From Palsa-883 sp963826975 (GTDB taxonomy: Bacteria; Pseudomonadota; Alphaproteobacteria; Acetobacterales; Acetobacteraceae): a DNA stretch of 64,000 nucleotides. Location of the stretch: assembly GCA_963826975.1 (NCBI GenBank), contig CAWGZJ010000003.1, positions 682,001 through 746,000 on the forward strand, in the 5' to 3' direction. Position 1 is the first letter of the stretch. Each line of letters begins with the position of its first letter. Made by a program: the position numbers and the translations under genes. The notes under the pieces were generated by a model. It had not been told where the DNA came from, made no database searches, and worked only from the letters and a program-made list of their open reading frames with translations. Positions 26,511-35,535 of the stretch are shown piece by piece.

Positions 26511-27592
26511 TGCATTGTCTCCTTAAGAGCGGGGACGCTCTCCTTGAGGCGGGGATAGGTGGCGAGTGGATTATCATACCGCATCTTGCGGATCAGCGAC
26601 GGGTTAAGGCCCGGCGGCAAGACCTCTTCGCCATCGAACTGCCAGTGCGGGTAGTCAGTGGCGAACAGCAGCATCTCGTCCGAACCGATCTGGTTGATGA
26701 TGCGGTCGAGCGAGCTTGGATCGGGCGGCGCATCAATCGGCTGCGCGGTCAATCGCACCTGGCGGCGGATCGTTTCGGCGGGTGATTCCTTCAGCCACGG
26801 CGCCTCGGCCCGCACGCCGCGCCAGGTCTTGATGGCGCGCCATAGAAACCCCGGCAGCCAGGTCACGCCGGATTCAATCAGCACCACGCGCAGCGTAGGG
26901 AATTTCAGGAAGATGCCGTTGGTGACCAGGCTCAGAAGCTGATCCTCGAACGTCTGCTGGTGCGCCACGTAATCGTGCAGGAAATGGCTCGGCCAGCCGG
27001 TGGAGGTCGGCGCGTAGCGATACATGCTGCCGGCATGCAGGCCGATGGGCAGGCCGTGCCGCGCCGCCGCTTCGTAGATCGGCCAGTAGTAGCTGCGGCC
27101 GAGCATCATTTCGCAGGCGACCGGCATCAGCACCTGCACGAAACGCCGGTCGCCCGCCTTGCGCTCGATCTCTTCGGCGGCCAGCAGCGGCGCCTGCGCC
27201 GGCACCACGATGGAGGCGCGCAGCCTTGGTTCCTTGTCCAGCCAATGTTCGGCGATCCAGTCGTTCACCGCCGAGCAGATCGCGGCGCCCATCGTTTCGC
27301 TGACGGCGATCTGCCCGCCGTACAGCGTGTTGCAGATCGCCAGGCCGATATCGAACGGATCGAGCGCTTGGCCGCGCATCGCATCAAGGCTGGTGCCCGC
27401 CCTGCCTTGTGCCGGCCGCCAGTCCGCCCGCGCGGTGATCGGCGCACCCGGCGGATAGCTCTGCAGGTCCAGTCCGTCGATGCCACGCGCGACAAAACTC
27501 TCCTGCCAGAATTCTTCCATGTAGGGCAGCAGCGTCTTCACGCCGGGAACCGACGGATGGATGTCGCAGTCGATGGTGCCACCCGCTTGCAC
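26507..27592 (-). CDS. Amidohydrolase, pair member B2 (COG2159)
   Basis: A 361-residue barrel enzyme, paralogue of B1. The sequence shows IDCDIHPSVPG (Asp10-x-His12), ARADWRPAQGRAGTS, GLPIGLHAGSMYRY, VVLIESGVTWLPGFLWRAIKTW and LLFATDYPHWQFDGEE. It starts with GTG six bases after the binding-protein stop, with AGGA upstream, so the importer and the enzyme pair belong to one transcript. B1 and B2 share WLDKEPRLRASIVVP and ICN-LYG blocks that the A types have in altered form. Confidence 0.85.
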   Translation of the reverse strand: MQAGGTIDCDIHPSVPGVKTLLPYMEEFWQESFVARGIDGLDLQSYPPGAPITARADWRPAQGRAGTSLDAMRGQALDPFDIGLAICNTLYGGQIAVSETMGAAICSAVNDWIAEHWLDKEPRLRASIVVPAQAPLLAAEEIERKAGDRRFVQVLMPVACEMMLGRSYYWPIYEAAARHGLPIGLHAGSMYRYAPTSTGWPSHFLHDYVAHQQTFEDQLLSLVTNGIFLKFPTLRVVLIESGVTWLPGFLWRAIKTWRGVRAEAPWLKESPAETIRRQVRLTAQPIDAPPDPSSLDRIINQIGSDEMLLFATDYPHWQFDGEEVLPPGLNPSLIRKMRYDNPLATYPRLKESVPALKETMQ

Positions 27593-27598
27593 GTTCGC

Positions 27599-28915
27599 CT
27601 ATCCTTTCAAGCCAGCCAGTTTGAAGCTTCGATGCCACTGGTTGGCCACCTCGTCCAGTGCCTGCTGGGCGGTCTTCTGGCCCAGCAGCACTTGCGAGAT
27701 GGCGACGCGCGGCGGCAACTGCGCGGCGGCCCAGAGTGGATCGCGATGATCCAGCGTCGCGGTCTTCAGCGCCTCACCTGCGACCGGCGCCCAGGGATGT
27801 TTTGCCAGCACGCCTGGATCTTGCAGTACCGAAACGCGTGGCGGCGCGTTGCCGAGGTCGATCGAGCGCCGCATCCATTGCTTCGAGGTGGCCATCTGCA
27901 CGAATTCGAACGCCCATTCGGTGTTCTTGGTCTTCTCCGGCACGCCCAGCATCCAGCCCGCCAGGTAGGTGCCGCTCTGGCTGATATTATCCTTCCCCGG
28001 CATTTTCGACCATGCCCAGGCCCCGCCGGTCTTGGAAACCTTGGGATCGTTCATCGCCTCGCCATAGGGCGCCAGAGTCACGGACATGGCAAACTGGTCG
28101 GCCTGGCCGCCGGCGATGATGCCGTCGAATTCCCAGGTCAGCGAGGCCGGGTTGGTGACATGATACTTCGTCATCAGGTCGCCGTAGAATTCCAGCGCGC
28201 CGACCGCGGCGGGCTGGTTGATGAAGATCTCGCCGGTCTTCGGATCGTAATAATGCCCGCCGGATGAGCGCAGGAACGGGGTGAAACTGCCGAGCATCGC
28301 CGGCCCCTGCCGAGCCATGAAACCCATACCGTAACGAGTGGGCGCGCCCTGTTTGGTGGTGGCCTGCGCCGCCGCCAGCAGCTCGGCGAAATTGGTCGGC
28401 GGCTTGACTCCGGCCTGTTCCAGCAACTGCTTCTGATAGAACAGAATGCCTGTCGTGACGCGATAGGGAATGCCGGACAGCTTGCCGTCATAGGTCGCCA
28501 TGCCCTGCACCGCCGGCAGGAAGTCGGCCCACTCGAAATCCGGATGCTTGCTTGCGGCGTCGCCCAGCAGCTTGGCGTGGTCCTGCATATGGCGCGACAC
28601 CCAGCCGGCCATGCTGGCATCCCATTGCACGATGTCGATGCCGCCTTCGCCCGCGCTGAGCTCGGCTTTCAACCGTGCCACCAGCGCATCGATCGGCAGG
28701 AGTGTAAAATCGATCTTGATGCCGGTGGATTTCTCGAACGCCGGCGCCACCTCGTTCACCAGGCAGGCGTGCCAGGGGCCGTTGTCGCCGACATAGACAA
28801 GCTTCTCCGGTTTGCCCTGGGCACGTGCCGGGCGCGCGATCGCCGTGCCGGCACCGGCAGCCAGCGAGGCCTGCAACAACTGACGCCGGAACAGGCCATG
28901 AGGTATGGTGCGCAT
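27599..28915 (-). CDS. ABC transporter substrate-binding protein, family 1
   Basis: Periplasmic binding protein of 438 residues with an N-terminal export signal (LFRRQLLQASLAAGAG to ARAQ; an RR is present, so Tat or Sec is possible). Mature motifs are VAPAFEKSTGIKIDF, DIVQWDASMAGWVSR, YRVTTGILFYQKQLLEQAG and the C-terminal WAFEFVQMATSKQW, all typical of the MalE/UgpB group. GGAGG lies 8 nt before the ATG. It works with the permeases at 28939 and 29796, and its position before the amidohydrolases suggests they act on what it binds. Confidence 0.88.
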   Translation of the reverse strand: MRTIPHGLFRRQLLQASLAAGAGTAIARPARAQGKPEKLVYVGDNGPWHACLVNEVAPAFEKSTGIKIDFTLLPIDALVARLKAELSAGEGGIDIVQWDASMAGWVSRHMQDHAKLLGDAASKHPDFEWADFLPAVQGMATYDGKLSGIPYRVTTGILFYQKQLLEQAGVKPPTNFAELLAAAQATTKQGAPTRYGMGFMARQGPAMLGSFTPFLRSSGGHYYDPKTGEIFINQPAAVGALEFYGDLMTKYHVTNPASLTWEFDGIIAGGQADQFAMSVTLAPYGEAMNDPKVSKTGGAWAWSKMPGKDNISQSGTYLAGWMLGVPEKTKNTEWAFEFVQMATSKQWMRRSIDLGNAPPRVSVLQDPGVLAKHPWAPVAGEALKTATLDHRDPLWAAAQLPPRVAISQVLLGQKTAQQALDEVANQWHRSFKLAGLKG

Positions 28916-28938
28916 CGTTCGATCCTCCCCTTGTTGTT

Positions 28939-29799
28939 TCAGCCTTTGACCGCGCCCGATGACAGACCCGCAACGAGGTGACGCTGGGCGGCGAACGAGA
29001 AAAGGATCACCGGCAGCACGACCAGCACGCAGGACGCGGTCATGGCGCCCCAGTCGACGCCGACATCGCCCGAATAGCTCGCCATCAGCACCGGCAGTGT
29101 GCGGGTGGCGTCGTTGGTCAGCACGGCGGCGAAGATGAAATCGTTCCATGCCAGCAGCAGACACAGGATGGTCGCGGCCACCAGCCCGGGCCGCACCAGC
29201 GGCAGCACCACGTAGCGGAACGCGGCGAAGCGGCTGGCACCGTCCACCCAGGCGCTTTCCTCTAGTTCACGCGGCAGCTCCTCGAAGAAACCGCGCATGA
29301 TCCACACCACCAGCGGCAGGCTGAAGGTGGTGTAGGCCAGCACGACGCTGATCCGCGTCTCGGTGAGCCCGAGCTTGCTGAACAGCACATACATCGGCAC
29401 CAGCACCGCGATCGGCGGCAGCATGCGCATCACCAGCAACGACATGAACAGTGGGCCGCGTGCGGTGAAGCGGAACCGCGCGAAGGCATAGGCGGCCGGC
29501 ACACCGACGCAGATCGACAGCAGCACCGCCTCGGCCGAGATCACCAGGCTGTTGACGAAGGCGTGCTGGAACGCCCCGGTGCCGAGCACGGCGGCATAGT
29601 TGTGCAAGGTCGGCATCCAGATGAACAGCGGCGGCGAGGCGAAGACCTGCATCCGCGTCTTGAACGACAGTCCGACGATCCACAGCAGCGGGAACAGGAA
29701 CAGCACCAGCAGCGCGATCAGTGCCGCGTAGGCGAAGAGGTTGAAGATCAATTTGCCGCGACGGCGACCCATGCGCCAGGCCGGCGCGCGGCGGATCAC
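28939..29799 (-). CDS. ABC transporter permease, MalG/UgpE-like
   Basis: Inner-membrane permease, 286 residues, about six segments. The EAA-type loop is ESAWVDGASRFAAFRYVVLP, and VRMLPPIAVLVPMYVLF-like text marks the family. The GTG start overlaps the first permease stop as GTGA and has GGGAG 8 nt upstream; the ATG ten codons later has no ribosome site. It pairs with the permease at 29796. No ATPase gene is present in this operon. Confidence 0.87.
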   Translation of the reverse strand: MIRRAPAWRMGRRRGKLIFNLFAYAALIALLVLFLFPLLWIVGLSFKTRMQVFASPPLFIWMPTLHNYAAVLGTGAFQHAFVNSLVISAEAVLLSICVGVPAAYAFARFRFTARGPLFMSLLVMRMLPPIAVLVPMYVLFSKLGLTETRISVVLAYTTFSLPLVVWIMRGFFEELPRELEESAWVDGASRFAAFRYVVLPLVRPGLVAATILCLLLAWNDFIFAAVLTNDATRTLPVLMASYSGDVGVDWGAMTASCVLVVLPVILFSFAAQRHLVAGLSSGAVKG

Positions 29800-30746
29800 G
29801 CGCGTGTCTCCCGCTGGCCGATCAGCGCGACGAAGCCCAGGCAGGCAACCAGCGCGATCAGCAGCATCACCCATGACGCCGCCGAACCAAGGCTCAGGTC
29901 GAACTGGATGAAGGATGCCTGATAGGTGTAGACCGACAGCAGCAACGTGGCGTTTGCCGGGCCGCCGCCGGTCATCACATAGACGTTGTCGAAGGCGCGG
30001 AATTCGAAGATCGCGCGCAGCAGCAGGGCCACCAGCAGATAGGGCCGCAGCAGCGGCAGCGTCACATGCCAGAAGCGCTGCAGCGCGTTGGCGCCGTCGA
30101 TCGCGGCGGCCTCCAACGGTTCGTGCGGCAGCGAACGCAATCCGGCGAGCGCCAGGATGCAGACGAACGGCGCGTTCTGCCAGACGCTGGCGAAACCGAC
30201 TGAGATCAGTGCCGTCCACGGCTGGCCCAGCCAGATGATCGGCTGCCCGATCAAGTAGTCGACGATGCCGTGATCGGGGTCCAGCAGCAGCTTCCAGCAC
30301 AGTGCCGCAACGATCGGCGTCATCATCATCGGCACGATCAGCGCGGTGCGAAAGAAGCCGATCAGTTTCAGGTTCAGGTTGAGCAGCAGCGCGACGCCAA
30401 GCCCGAGCAGCAACTCCGCGGTGACGGTGATGGCGGTGTAGCCGAGCGTCAGCGTCAGGCTGTCGATGAAGTTGGGATCGGTGAGCAGCGCCGCGTAGTT
30501 GGCGAGGCCGGCGAACTGGCCGCCGAACAGCGTCTCATCGGGACTCCAGCCCTCGGTGCTGAGATACAGTGAGAAGCCGAGCGGTAGGCCGAACACCAGC
30601 AGCATGGTGAGCGCCGTCGGCGAGACGGCAAGCCAGACGAAGGCGCGGTCGAGCCATCGCGTGAATGGGCCGGCGATAGGGGGGTTGCCCACGGAGGGGC
30701 TGGCGACGGGGAGGTAAGTAACGGCAGCACCGAGGTCGCGTTGCAT
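29796..30746 (-). CDS. ABC transporter permease, MalF/UgpA-like
   Basis: First gene of the long leftward operon, 316 residues with about six transmembrane segments. Its EAA-type loop reads EAAAIDGANALQRFWHVTLP. FRAFDNVYVMTGGGPANAT is the segment typical of the carbohydrate-type MalF/UgpA group. An N-terminal extension of about 30 residues precedes the first helix; a later start is possible. The operon promoter should be within 30747-31113. Confidence 0.87.
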   Translation of the reverse strand: MQRDLGAAVTYLPVASPSVGNPPIAGPFTRWLDRAFVWLAVSPTALTMLLVFGLPLGFSLYLSTEGWSPDETLFGGQFAGLANYAALLTDPNFIDSLTLTLGYTAITVTAELLLGLGVALLLNLNLKLIGFFRTALIVPMMMTPIVAALCWKLLLDPDHGIVDYLIGQPIIWLGQPWTALISVGFASVWQNAPFVCILALAGLRSLPHEPLEAAAIDGANALQRFWHVTLPLLRPYLLVALLLRAIFEFRAFDNVYVMTGGGPANATLLLSVYTYQASFIQFDLSLGSAASWVMLLIALVACLGFVALIGQRETRA

Positions 30747-31113
30747 CAGGGGCTTGCCGGAGATTTCACGCGTTCGGCCTTTGGGTCGGCTTCTGCGACA
30801 CTACTGTCCGGTCGTCGCGCACCGGGCGCGGCCGCCGGAAGCGCTGCCCGGGCGGCAGCGGAGGCGTCAATTGAACCAAACGGAGCCATCTTCCACGAAG
30901 GGCTCACGACGTTTCCCTTCCGCTTTCTCCGGACGCTACACGCGCTGGCGGGACCCGACAACCTCGCTCCGACCTGGGTTGAATGATCGATAAGGTTGAT
31001 TGCTCAACGACTTATCCACGTCGAATGGCGAGCCATGGCCGACGATGATGAGCATTATGTCTACGCTATCCGGGTCTACTCTATCCGGGTTGCGGCGCTT
31101 CGATGAGCCGCTG
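30747..31113. other. Intergenic region upstream of the amidohydrolase operon
   Basis: No gene is supported here. It separates two leftward transcription units and should hold the promoter for the ABC/amidohydrolase operon. It contains a 15-bp tandem duplication (GTCTACGCTATCCGG and GTCTACTCTATCCGG, 31059-31088) near the end of the ankyrin gene. I could not pick out a convincing promoter. Confidence 0.5.
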
Positions 31114-32532
31114 TCAGCGGTTCCCGAGGGCGACGTTCGCGTCCCACTTCTCCAGATGCGCCTTGGCCCTGGCTTTACGCAGATACATCGCCCAACCAAG
31201 GGCGGTGCTGCCCCACAGCCTGTCAGGGATGTCCACACGGGCTCCGCGGGAAAGCAGAAGATCGATGAGTTCCAGGTTTTCGTCGAGCACAGCCTGGTGA
31301 AGCGGCAGGCTGTGGGTGTGAACCGGGAGGAAGCCATTGGGGTCGGCGCCCGCATCGAGCGCCACCCGCGCGGCATCGTTGCGTCGATTGATGACTGCCA
31401 TTCCCAATGCGGTCTGAATTTCCTGCGGTGACGCCGTTGGCAGGAGATCACCGACACGTTGGGTGAGACCCATGGCCGCCGCGATGGGCAGGGTCATCGG
31501 ATGACCGGCGCCGAGCAGTGCCTGGATCGCCGTCAGCTCCCGGTGACCCAGGGCCATCGCGATCGCTTGCGACGTGGGCGTTGCGCCGGCTTTCAGCAGA
31601 AGACCGATCAGTCCCGCCTGCAGGCCCTGGTCGCGCGCCGACGAACTTGTCATCACCAGCTCAAGCGCATAATCCAGATCGGCCCGCTCAACGCCACGCG
31701 AGATCATCGTCTGGGCCACGTCGCCCACATTGGCTGGCATCGTTTTGATCAAGGTCGGATTGTTGGCGATGAACCAGAAAAGCCTGGGGTCAAGGAAATA
31801 CTGGGGCCGACCGGCGTCGCGGTAGCAATCCGGCTCCTGGATGCGCTCGCGCAGAAGGCGCGGTTCGGCGTCGAGCAGGCGCGCGAGTTCGACTGTGTCG
31901 CCACGATGGATCGCCGCCACGGCTGCACGGAGCGATGGATCGCGGATCACCGGGCGGTCGAGCAATTCGACGATGGCGGCTTTATCGACGGCCCGGCCCC
32001 GCCTGGCAACGTCGAGCGGCGTCCGCCCCTTGCGATCACGCTGCCATTCGATCGCGCCGGCGCGGATCAGACGCTCCACCAGTTGCAACGGTCCGCGTGC
32101 CGCCGCCGCGTGCAGGGCGGTCTCACCCGCGTCGTCGCGCCGCGTGTCGGCCCCGGCGGACAGCAGCGCTTCGACGATTTCCATCCGATCTGCCGTGGAT
32201 ACATCGCTCGCGCAGGCCTGCCAGAGAGGGGTTCCATGGTCGTTCGGTGCACCATCGACCGCATCACCTTCCGCCAGAAGACCGCGGACTGTCGCGAGAT
32301 CGCCCGCGCGCGCGGCCGTGGCGAGGGGCGAATGCACAGGCGCGATGCCGTTGCCCAGAACCTCATCGACGCGGCGCATGAGATCTGCCCAACTGCGCAA
32401 ACCGTATTCGCTTGCCAGCCGGCGCTGCGCCACGGCCAGCGCGATCGACTGATCGTTGGCCAGGCGCTTCGCCTGCTTGCGGAGATGTTCCTTGGAGGGG
32501 CGGGCGGGCAGTTCGCGGGGCGTGCCGGACAT
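31114..32532 (-). CDS. Ankyrin-repeat protein
   Basis: A 472-residue protein with at least five ankyrin-type units, for example TPLWQACASDVSTADRMEIV, GETALHAAAARGPLQLVERL and HSLPLHQAVLDENLELIDLL. The N-terminal 60 residues (SKEHLRKQAKRL to YGLRSWADLMRRV) are the small helical module that often precedes ankyrin repeats in bacteria. No signal peptide is visible, so it is probably cytoplasmic and binds a protein partner. AAAGGA lies 6 nt before the ATG. No neighbour indicates the partner. Confidence 0.82.
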   Translation of the reverse strand: MSGTPRELPARPSKEHLRKQAKRLANDQSIALAVAQRRLASEYGLRSWADLMRRVDEVLGNGIAPVHSPLATAARAGDLATVRGLLAEGDAVDGAPNDHGTPLWQACASDVSTADRMEIVEALLSAGADTRRDDAGETALHAAAARGPLQLVERLIRAGAIEWQRDRKGRTPLDVARRGRAVDKAAIVELLDRPVIRDPSLRAAVAAIHRGDTVELARLLDAEPRLLRERIQEPDCYRDAGRPQYFLDPRLFWFIANNPTLIKTMPANVGDVAQTMISRGVERADLDYALELVMTSSSARDQGLQAGLIGLLLKAGATPTSQAIAMALGHRELTAIQALLGAGHPMTLPIAAAMGLTQRVGDLLPTASPQEIQTALGMAVINRRNDAARVALDAGADPNGFLPVHTHSLPLHQAVLDENLELIDLLLSRGARVDIPDRLWGSTALGWAMYLRKARAKAHLEKWDANVALGNR

Positions 32533-32965
32533 GACACATCCTTTCCTTTATGCGCCCGATGTCCGCTGACGGGCAGGAAAGGTCGAATGACCGTGGACGG
32601 CAATCAAGGGTGGGCTGCGCCCTTTCCGCGGACGGGTGGCCGCCTCGTCGGCCTGAAGACGATGATGGATTTGTCCGCAAGGCAATGCAAGTCCGTGGGT
32701 CAGGTAGTGATGCGTCACCGGTCGACGCTTCGATGCCATCAATCGTTCGTTGATCCTCGGGGCGGCGGGTTTGGCGGGCCATGCTCGATGAAGAGGGGCA
32801 CTATATCTACGCTGTGGCCCTATGATTTATTGGTCCACTGGCAGTTCCGAGAACCCTGGCCTGATCCCAATTCTTCCAATTCTCTGTGCGGTAGCCAATG
32901 CCGTTAGCGGGTTGGTCTTGATTTATTTCGGCTATTGGGGCTGATGAAAGGGGGCTGGCGATCGG
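32533..32965. other. Intergenic, no gene recognised
   Basis: About 430 bases between the ankyrin gene's start and the end of the FAD monooxygenase gene. Short open frames lack ribosome sites and family-like sequence. The ankyrin promoter is expected in the left part. I see no structured RNA. Confidence 0.5.
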
Positions 32966-34157
32966 TCACCGGCCAAGCTCGGGCAGATCGACCAGCAGCA
33001 GTCGTTCGAATAGCCGCTCGCCTTCGCGCTGCGCCCAAGCTGTCGCCGAGACCGCGTCGCGCAGCCAGGTCGCCAGAGGGTTGGTCATTTGCCAGATCCG
33101 CCCGTAGCGCCACGAGGCGGCGATGACGAGGCTGGTGCGTGCGCGGCGGCGGTCTTCGTAGTCGCGCAGTCCGGCTTCGGTCCGCTCGTGCCGGCTGAGC
33201 GAATCAGCCAGAATGACAGCGCCTTCGAGCGCCTGACAGGCGCCCTGGCCGAGGTTGGGCGTGGTCGCGTGGATGGCGTCGCCGAGCAGCGTCACCCGTC
33301 CTCGTCCCCACTGACGCTGTGCCGAACGATCGACGATGTCGTTACACAGGATCGCGTCCTCGGCCGTCGCTTCGATCAGCGCCCGAATGGGGATGTGCCA
33401 ATGCGTTGAGACCGCCAGTGCCTCGGCTTTGCTAGCGCGTGCCGACGCGGTGCCGGGTGGCGCGTTGCAGGTCACAAACCAATAGACGCGCCCAGCGCCA
33501 CAAGGAAAGCAGCCGGCCTGGGCGCCGTGTTGGGTCGCGAACAGCACCTCACCCGGCGGCAGCAGACCTTCAGCGTCGGCGGCAATACCGCGCCAGCAGA
33601 GATATCCGGCGGCGCGCGGCGGTGTGTTGCCGAAGTGAAGCCGGCGCGTCGCGGAATAAATCCCGTCGGCACCGATAAGCAGATCCCCGCGCTCGGTCAG
33701 TACCGTCGGCAAAATGCGCAGCGACCCCCGAAATATCCTGCTCGATCGCGACGCATTCCCGTCCGACCGTAACGGAACCGTGAGCCAGCGCGGCCTCCAG
33801 AAGGATACCTTGCAGCTCGGCGCGATGCATGCACAGCGAAACAGTGCCGGCCCGCTGGCTAAGTTGTCCGAGATCGAGCGGGGCGAGCGATCGGCCGGTC
33901 GCCGATACCGTTTGCACCCGTTCGATGAGCCCGCCCTTGGCCAAGACGGCCTCCTCAAGCCCGAGGCGACGCAGCGCCGTCATGGCGTTGGACCAAAGCG
34001 ACAACCCAGCGCCGACCTCTGCGATCTCCGGCGCCCTTTCGAAGACGGCGACCTCCATACCGATACGAGAGAGAGCAACGGCGGCGCCGAGGCCGCCGAT
34101 GCCGGCTCCGATCACCAAGGCGCGTCGGGCGCGGTGCATGGAGGGGTGTTCCGGCAT
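32966..34157 (-). pseudogene. FAD-dependent monooxygenase (salicylate hydroxylase type), frameshifted
   Basis: An aromatic-ring hydroxylase of the PHBH/salicylate hydroxylase family. The FAD motif ALVIGAGIGGLGAAVALS is near the N-terminus. After the break come GDLLIGADGIYSATRRLHF and GRVTLLGDAIHATTPNLGQGA. One extra base at 33695-33696 (minus strand GACC) breaks the frame; removing it gives FADGTDERGDLLIGADG, the normal family text. Repaired length is about 396 residues. The ATG at 34157 has GAGG about 5 nt upstream. It follows a DsbA-like isomerase and both face a TetR gene, which fits aromatic breakdown. The break may be a sequencing error. Confidence 0.82.
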
Positions 34158-34191
34158 ACCGACCTCGTGCAACTGTGCTCCAGGAACGGCG

Positions 34192-34791
34192 TCAACCGGT
34201 GGGTTGTGTGAGACACCGATCGAGGAGATAGAGACGGTCCTGACCGAAATAGGCCTCGCCGTCAGCGATTATCCAGGGAACTCCGAAACACCCCCCGGCG
34301 ACCGCGTCCCGATTGGCGAGCTCTAGATCCTCGGCGGCTTGAGAATTCTCTTGGGCTGCCTGAATTTCAGGGTACAGCCTCGCGTCGAGGCAGCGCGTGA
34401 GCGTTTCGACCGACCCTATGTCGGCGCCTTCGGTGAATAGTTTGCGCCAAACCTCCAACAGGAAAGGTTCGGCTGCCGTGGGCGCGTATCGGTTCAACTG
34501 ATGCACCACAAGACGCGCCACAGCCGTATCCGGCCGGGACTGAGACGGAATCAAGCGCAGCCCTCGGTCGGCCGCTACGCGGGTGGCGTCGCGCCAGATG
34601 TAGTCCACCTTTACCCGCCGCACGGCCGAGTAGGCCTCGAAGACGCCGAGCGAGCCCCACACCTTCGCCAACTCGATCGGCCGCCATCGCAGCGGCCGGC
34701 CATGGCGTGCCGCCAGCGCGGGCAACTCCTGGGCGGCCACGTAGCTGTAGGGTGATGAAAACTCGAAAAAGACGTCGATAGAAGTGACCAT
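34192..34791 (-). CDS. 2-hydroxychromene-2-carboxylate isomerase-like (DsbA family)
   Basis: A 199-residue thioredoxin-fold protein of the kappa-class GST/HCCA isomerase group. It begins TSIDVFFEFSSPYSYVAAQ, where the SPYSY serine is the glutathione-activating position, and has the C-terminal CFGVPWIIADGEAYFGQDRL. HCCA isomerases act in naphthalene and related ring degradation. The ATG at 34791 places this motif at the N-terminus as in relatives; an upstream in-frame ATG at 34842 is possible. It is transcribed with the FAD monooxygenase, divergent from the TetR regulator. Confidence 0.82.
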   Translation of the reverse strand: MVTSIDVFFEFSSPYSYVAAQELPALAARHGRPLRWRPIELAKVWGSLGVFEAYSAVRRVKVDYIWRDATRVAADRGLRLIPSQSRPDTAVARLVVHQLNRYAPTAAEPFLLEVWRKLFTEGADIGSVETLTRCLDARLYPEIQAAQENSQAAEDLELANRDAVAGGCFGVPWIIADGEAYFGQDRLYLLDRCLTQPTG

Positions 34792-34888
34792 GTGACTTTC
34801 ATCCTCGGCGACACCGGATGACGGGGGCCGGCTCGTCGCCATCGCCTGCCTGCGTCTGTGAATGACCGTGTCCGCTGCATATTGGATG

Positions 34889-34918
34889 TAGACCAAAGAG
34901 TCTAGACATATTAGTCTA
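34889..34918. promoter_or_regulatory. Two overlapping TAGAC-N6-GTCTA palindromes, probable TetR operator
   Basis: TAGAC-CAAAGA-GTCTA (34889-34904) and TAGAC-ATATTA-GTCTA (34903-34918) overlap by two bases and end six bases before the TetR start codon. Such 16-bp dyads in a divergent intergenic region are typical autoregulatory TetR sites. They would control both this gene and the isomerase/monooxygenase operon. Confidence 0.7.
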
Positions 34919-34923
34919 TAACA

Positions 34924-35535
34924 ATGGGACATGCGCATTTCGACCACGCTGACTTTCTCGTCGCCGCGCGTGCGCTGGCGGCCGAGCACGGTCCTGGCGG
35001 TGTGACCGTCGGTTCAGTAACCGAACGGCTGAAGGCACCCAAGGGCTCGTTCTATTATCGCTTCGCATCGCGCGACCTACTAATGGGCGAGCTTTGGCTG
35101 GCAACCATCTTGGCTTATCAGGAGGGCTTCGTGGCCGCCATCGAGGCGGGCGACGGGTTGGCGGCGGCCCTACACATGCCCGCCTGGGCACGCGTGCATC
35201 TGGATGACGCTCGCCTGCTCCTCCTCTACAGCCGCCACGACTTCGTCAGCGGTGATTGGCCGGCGCCGCTCGCCAAAGGTGTCGCCGATCAAGCGCGGCG
35301 CTTCGAGGCCTGCCTGGAGCGGTTCGCGGAGCTAGTCTGGGGCCGTATCGACGAGACCAGCCTGAGACTTTCGCAATTCGCCTTGGCCGAGGCGCCTTTG
35401 GCGGCCATCCGGTCACATCTGCAACGTCGCGAGCCGCCGCCACCGATCGTCGATGAAATCATCCGCATCACCTATCGCGCCATTACGGGCAGGTCGATAG
35501 TGGCAGCGGATCACCATTTAGGGACAGCAAGATAA
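34924..35535 (+). CDS. TetR/AcrR-family transcriptional regulator
   Basis: A 203-residue regulator. The N-terminal helix-turn-helix reads ADFLVAARALAAEHG then VTVGSVTERLKAPKGSFYYRFASRDLL, the KGSFYYRF being the usual recognition-helix end. The remainder is a helical ligand-binding domain (about residues 60-190). It is divergent from the isomerase and FAD monooxygenase genes, with two overlapping palindromes between them, so it probably represses that pair until an aromatic inducer binds. Confidence 0.88.
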   Translation: MGHAHFDHADFLVAARALAAEHGPGGVTVGSVTERLKAPKGSFYYRFASRDLLMGELWLATILAYQEGFVAAIEAGDGLAAALHMPAWARVHLDDARLLLLYSRHDFVSGDWPAPLAKGVADQARRFEACLERFAELVWGRIDETSLRLSQFALAEAPLAAIRSHLQRREPPPPIVDEIIRITYRAITGRSIVAADHHLGTAR

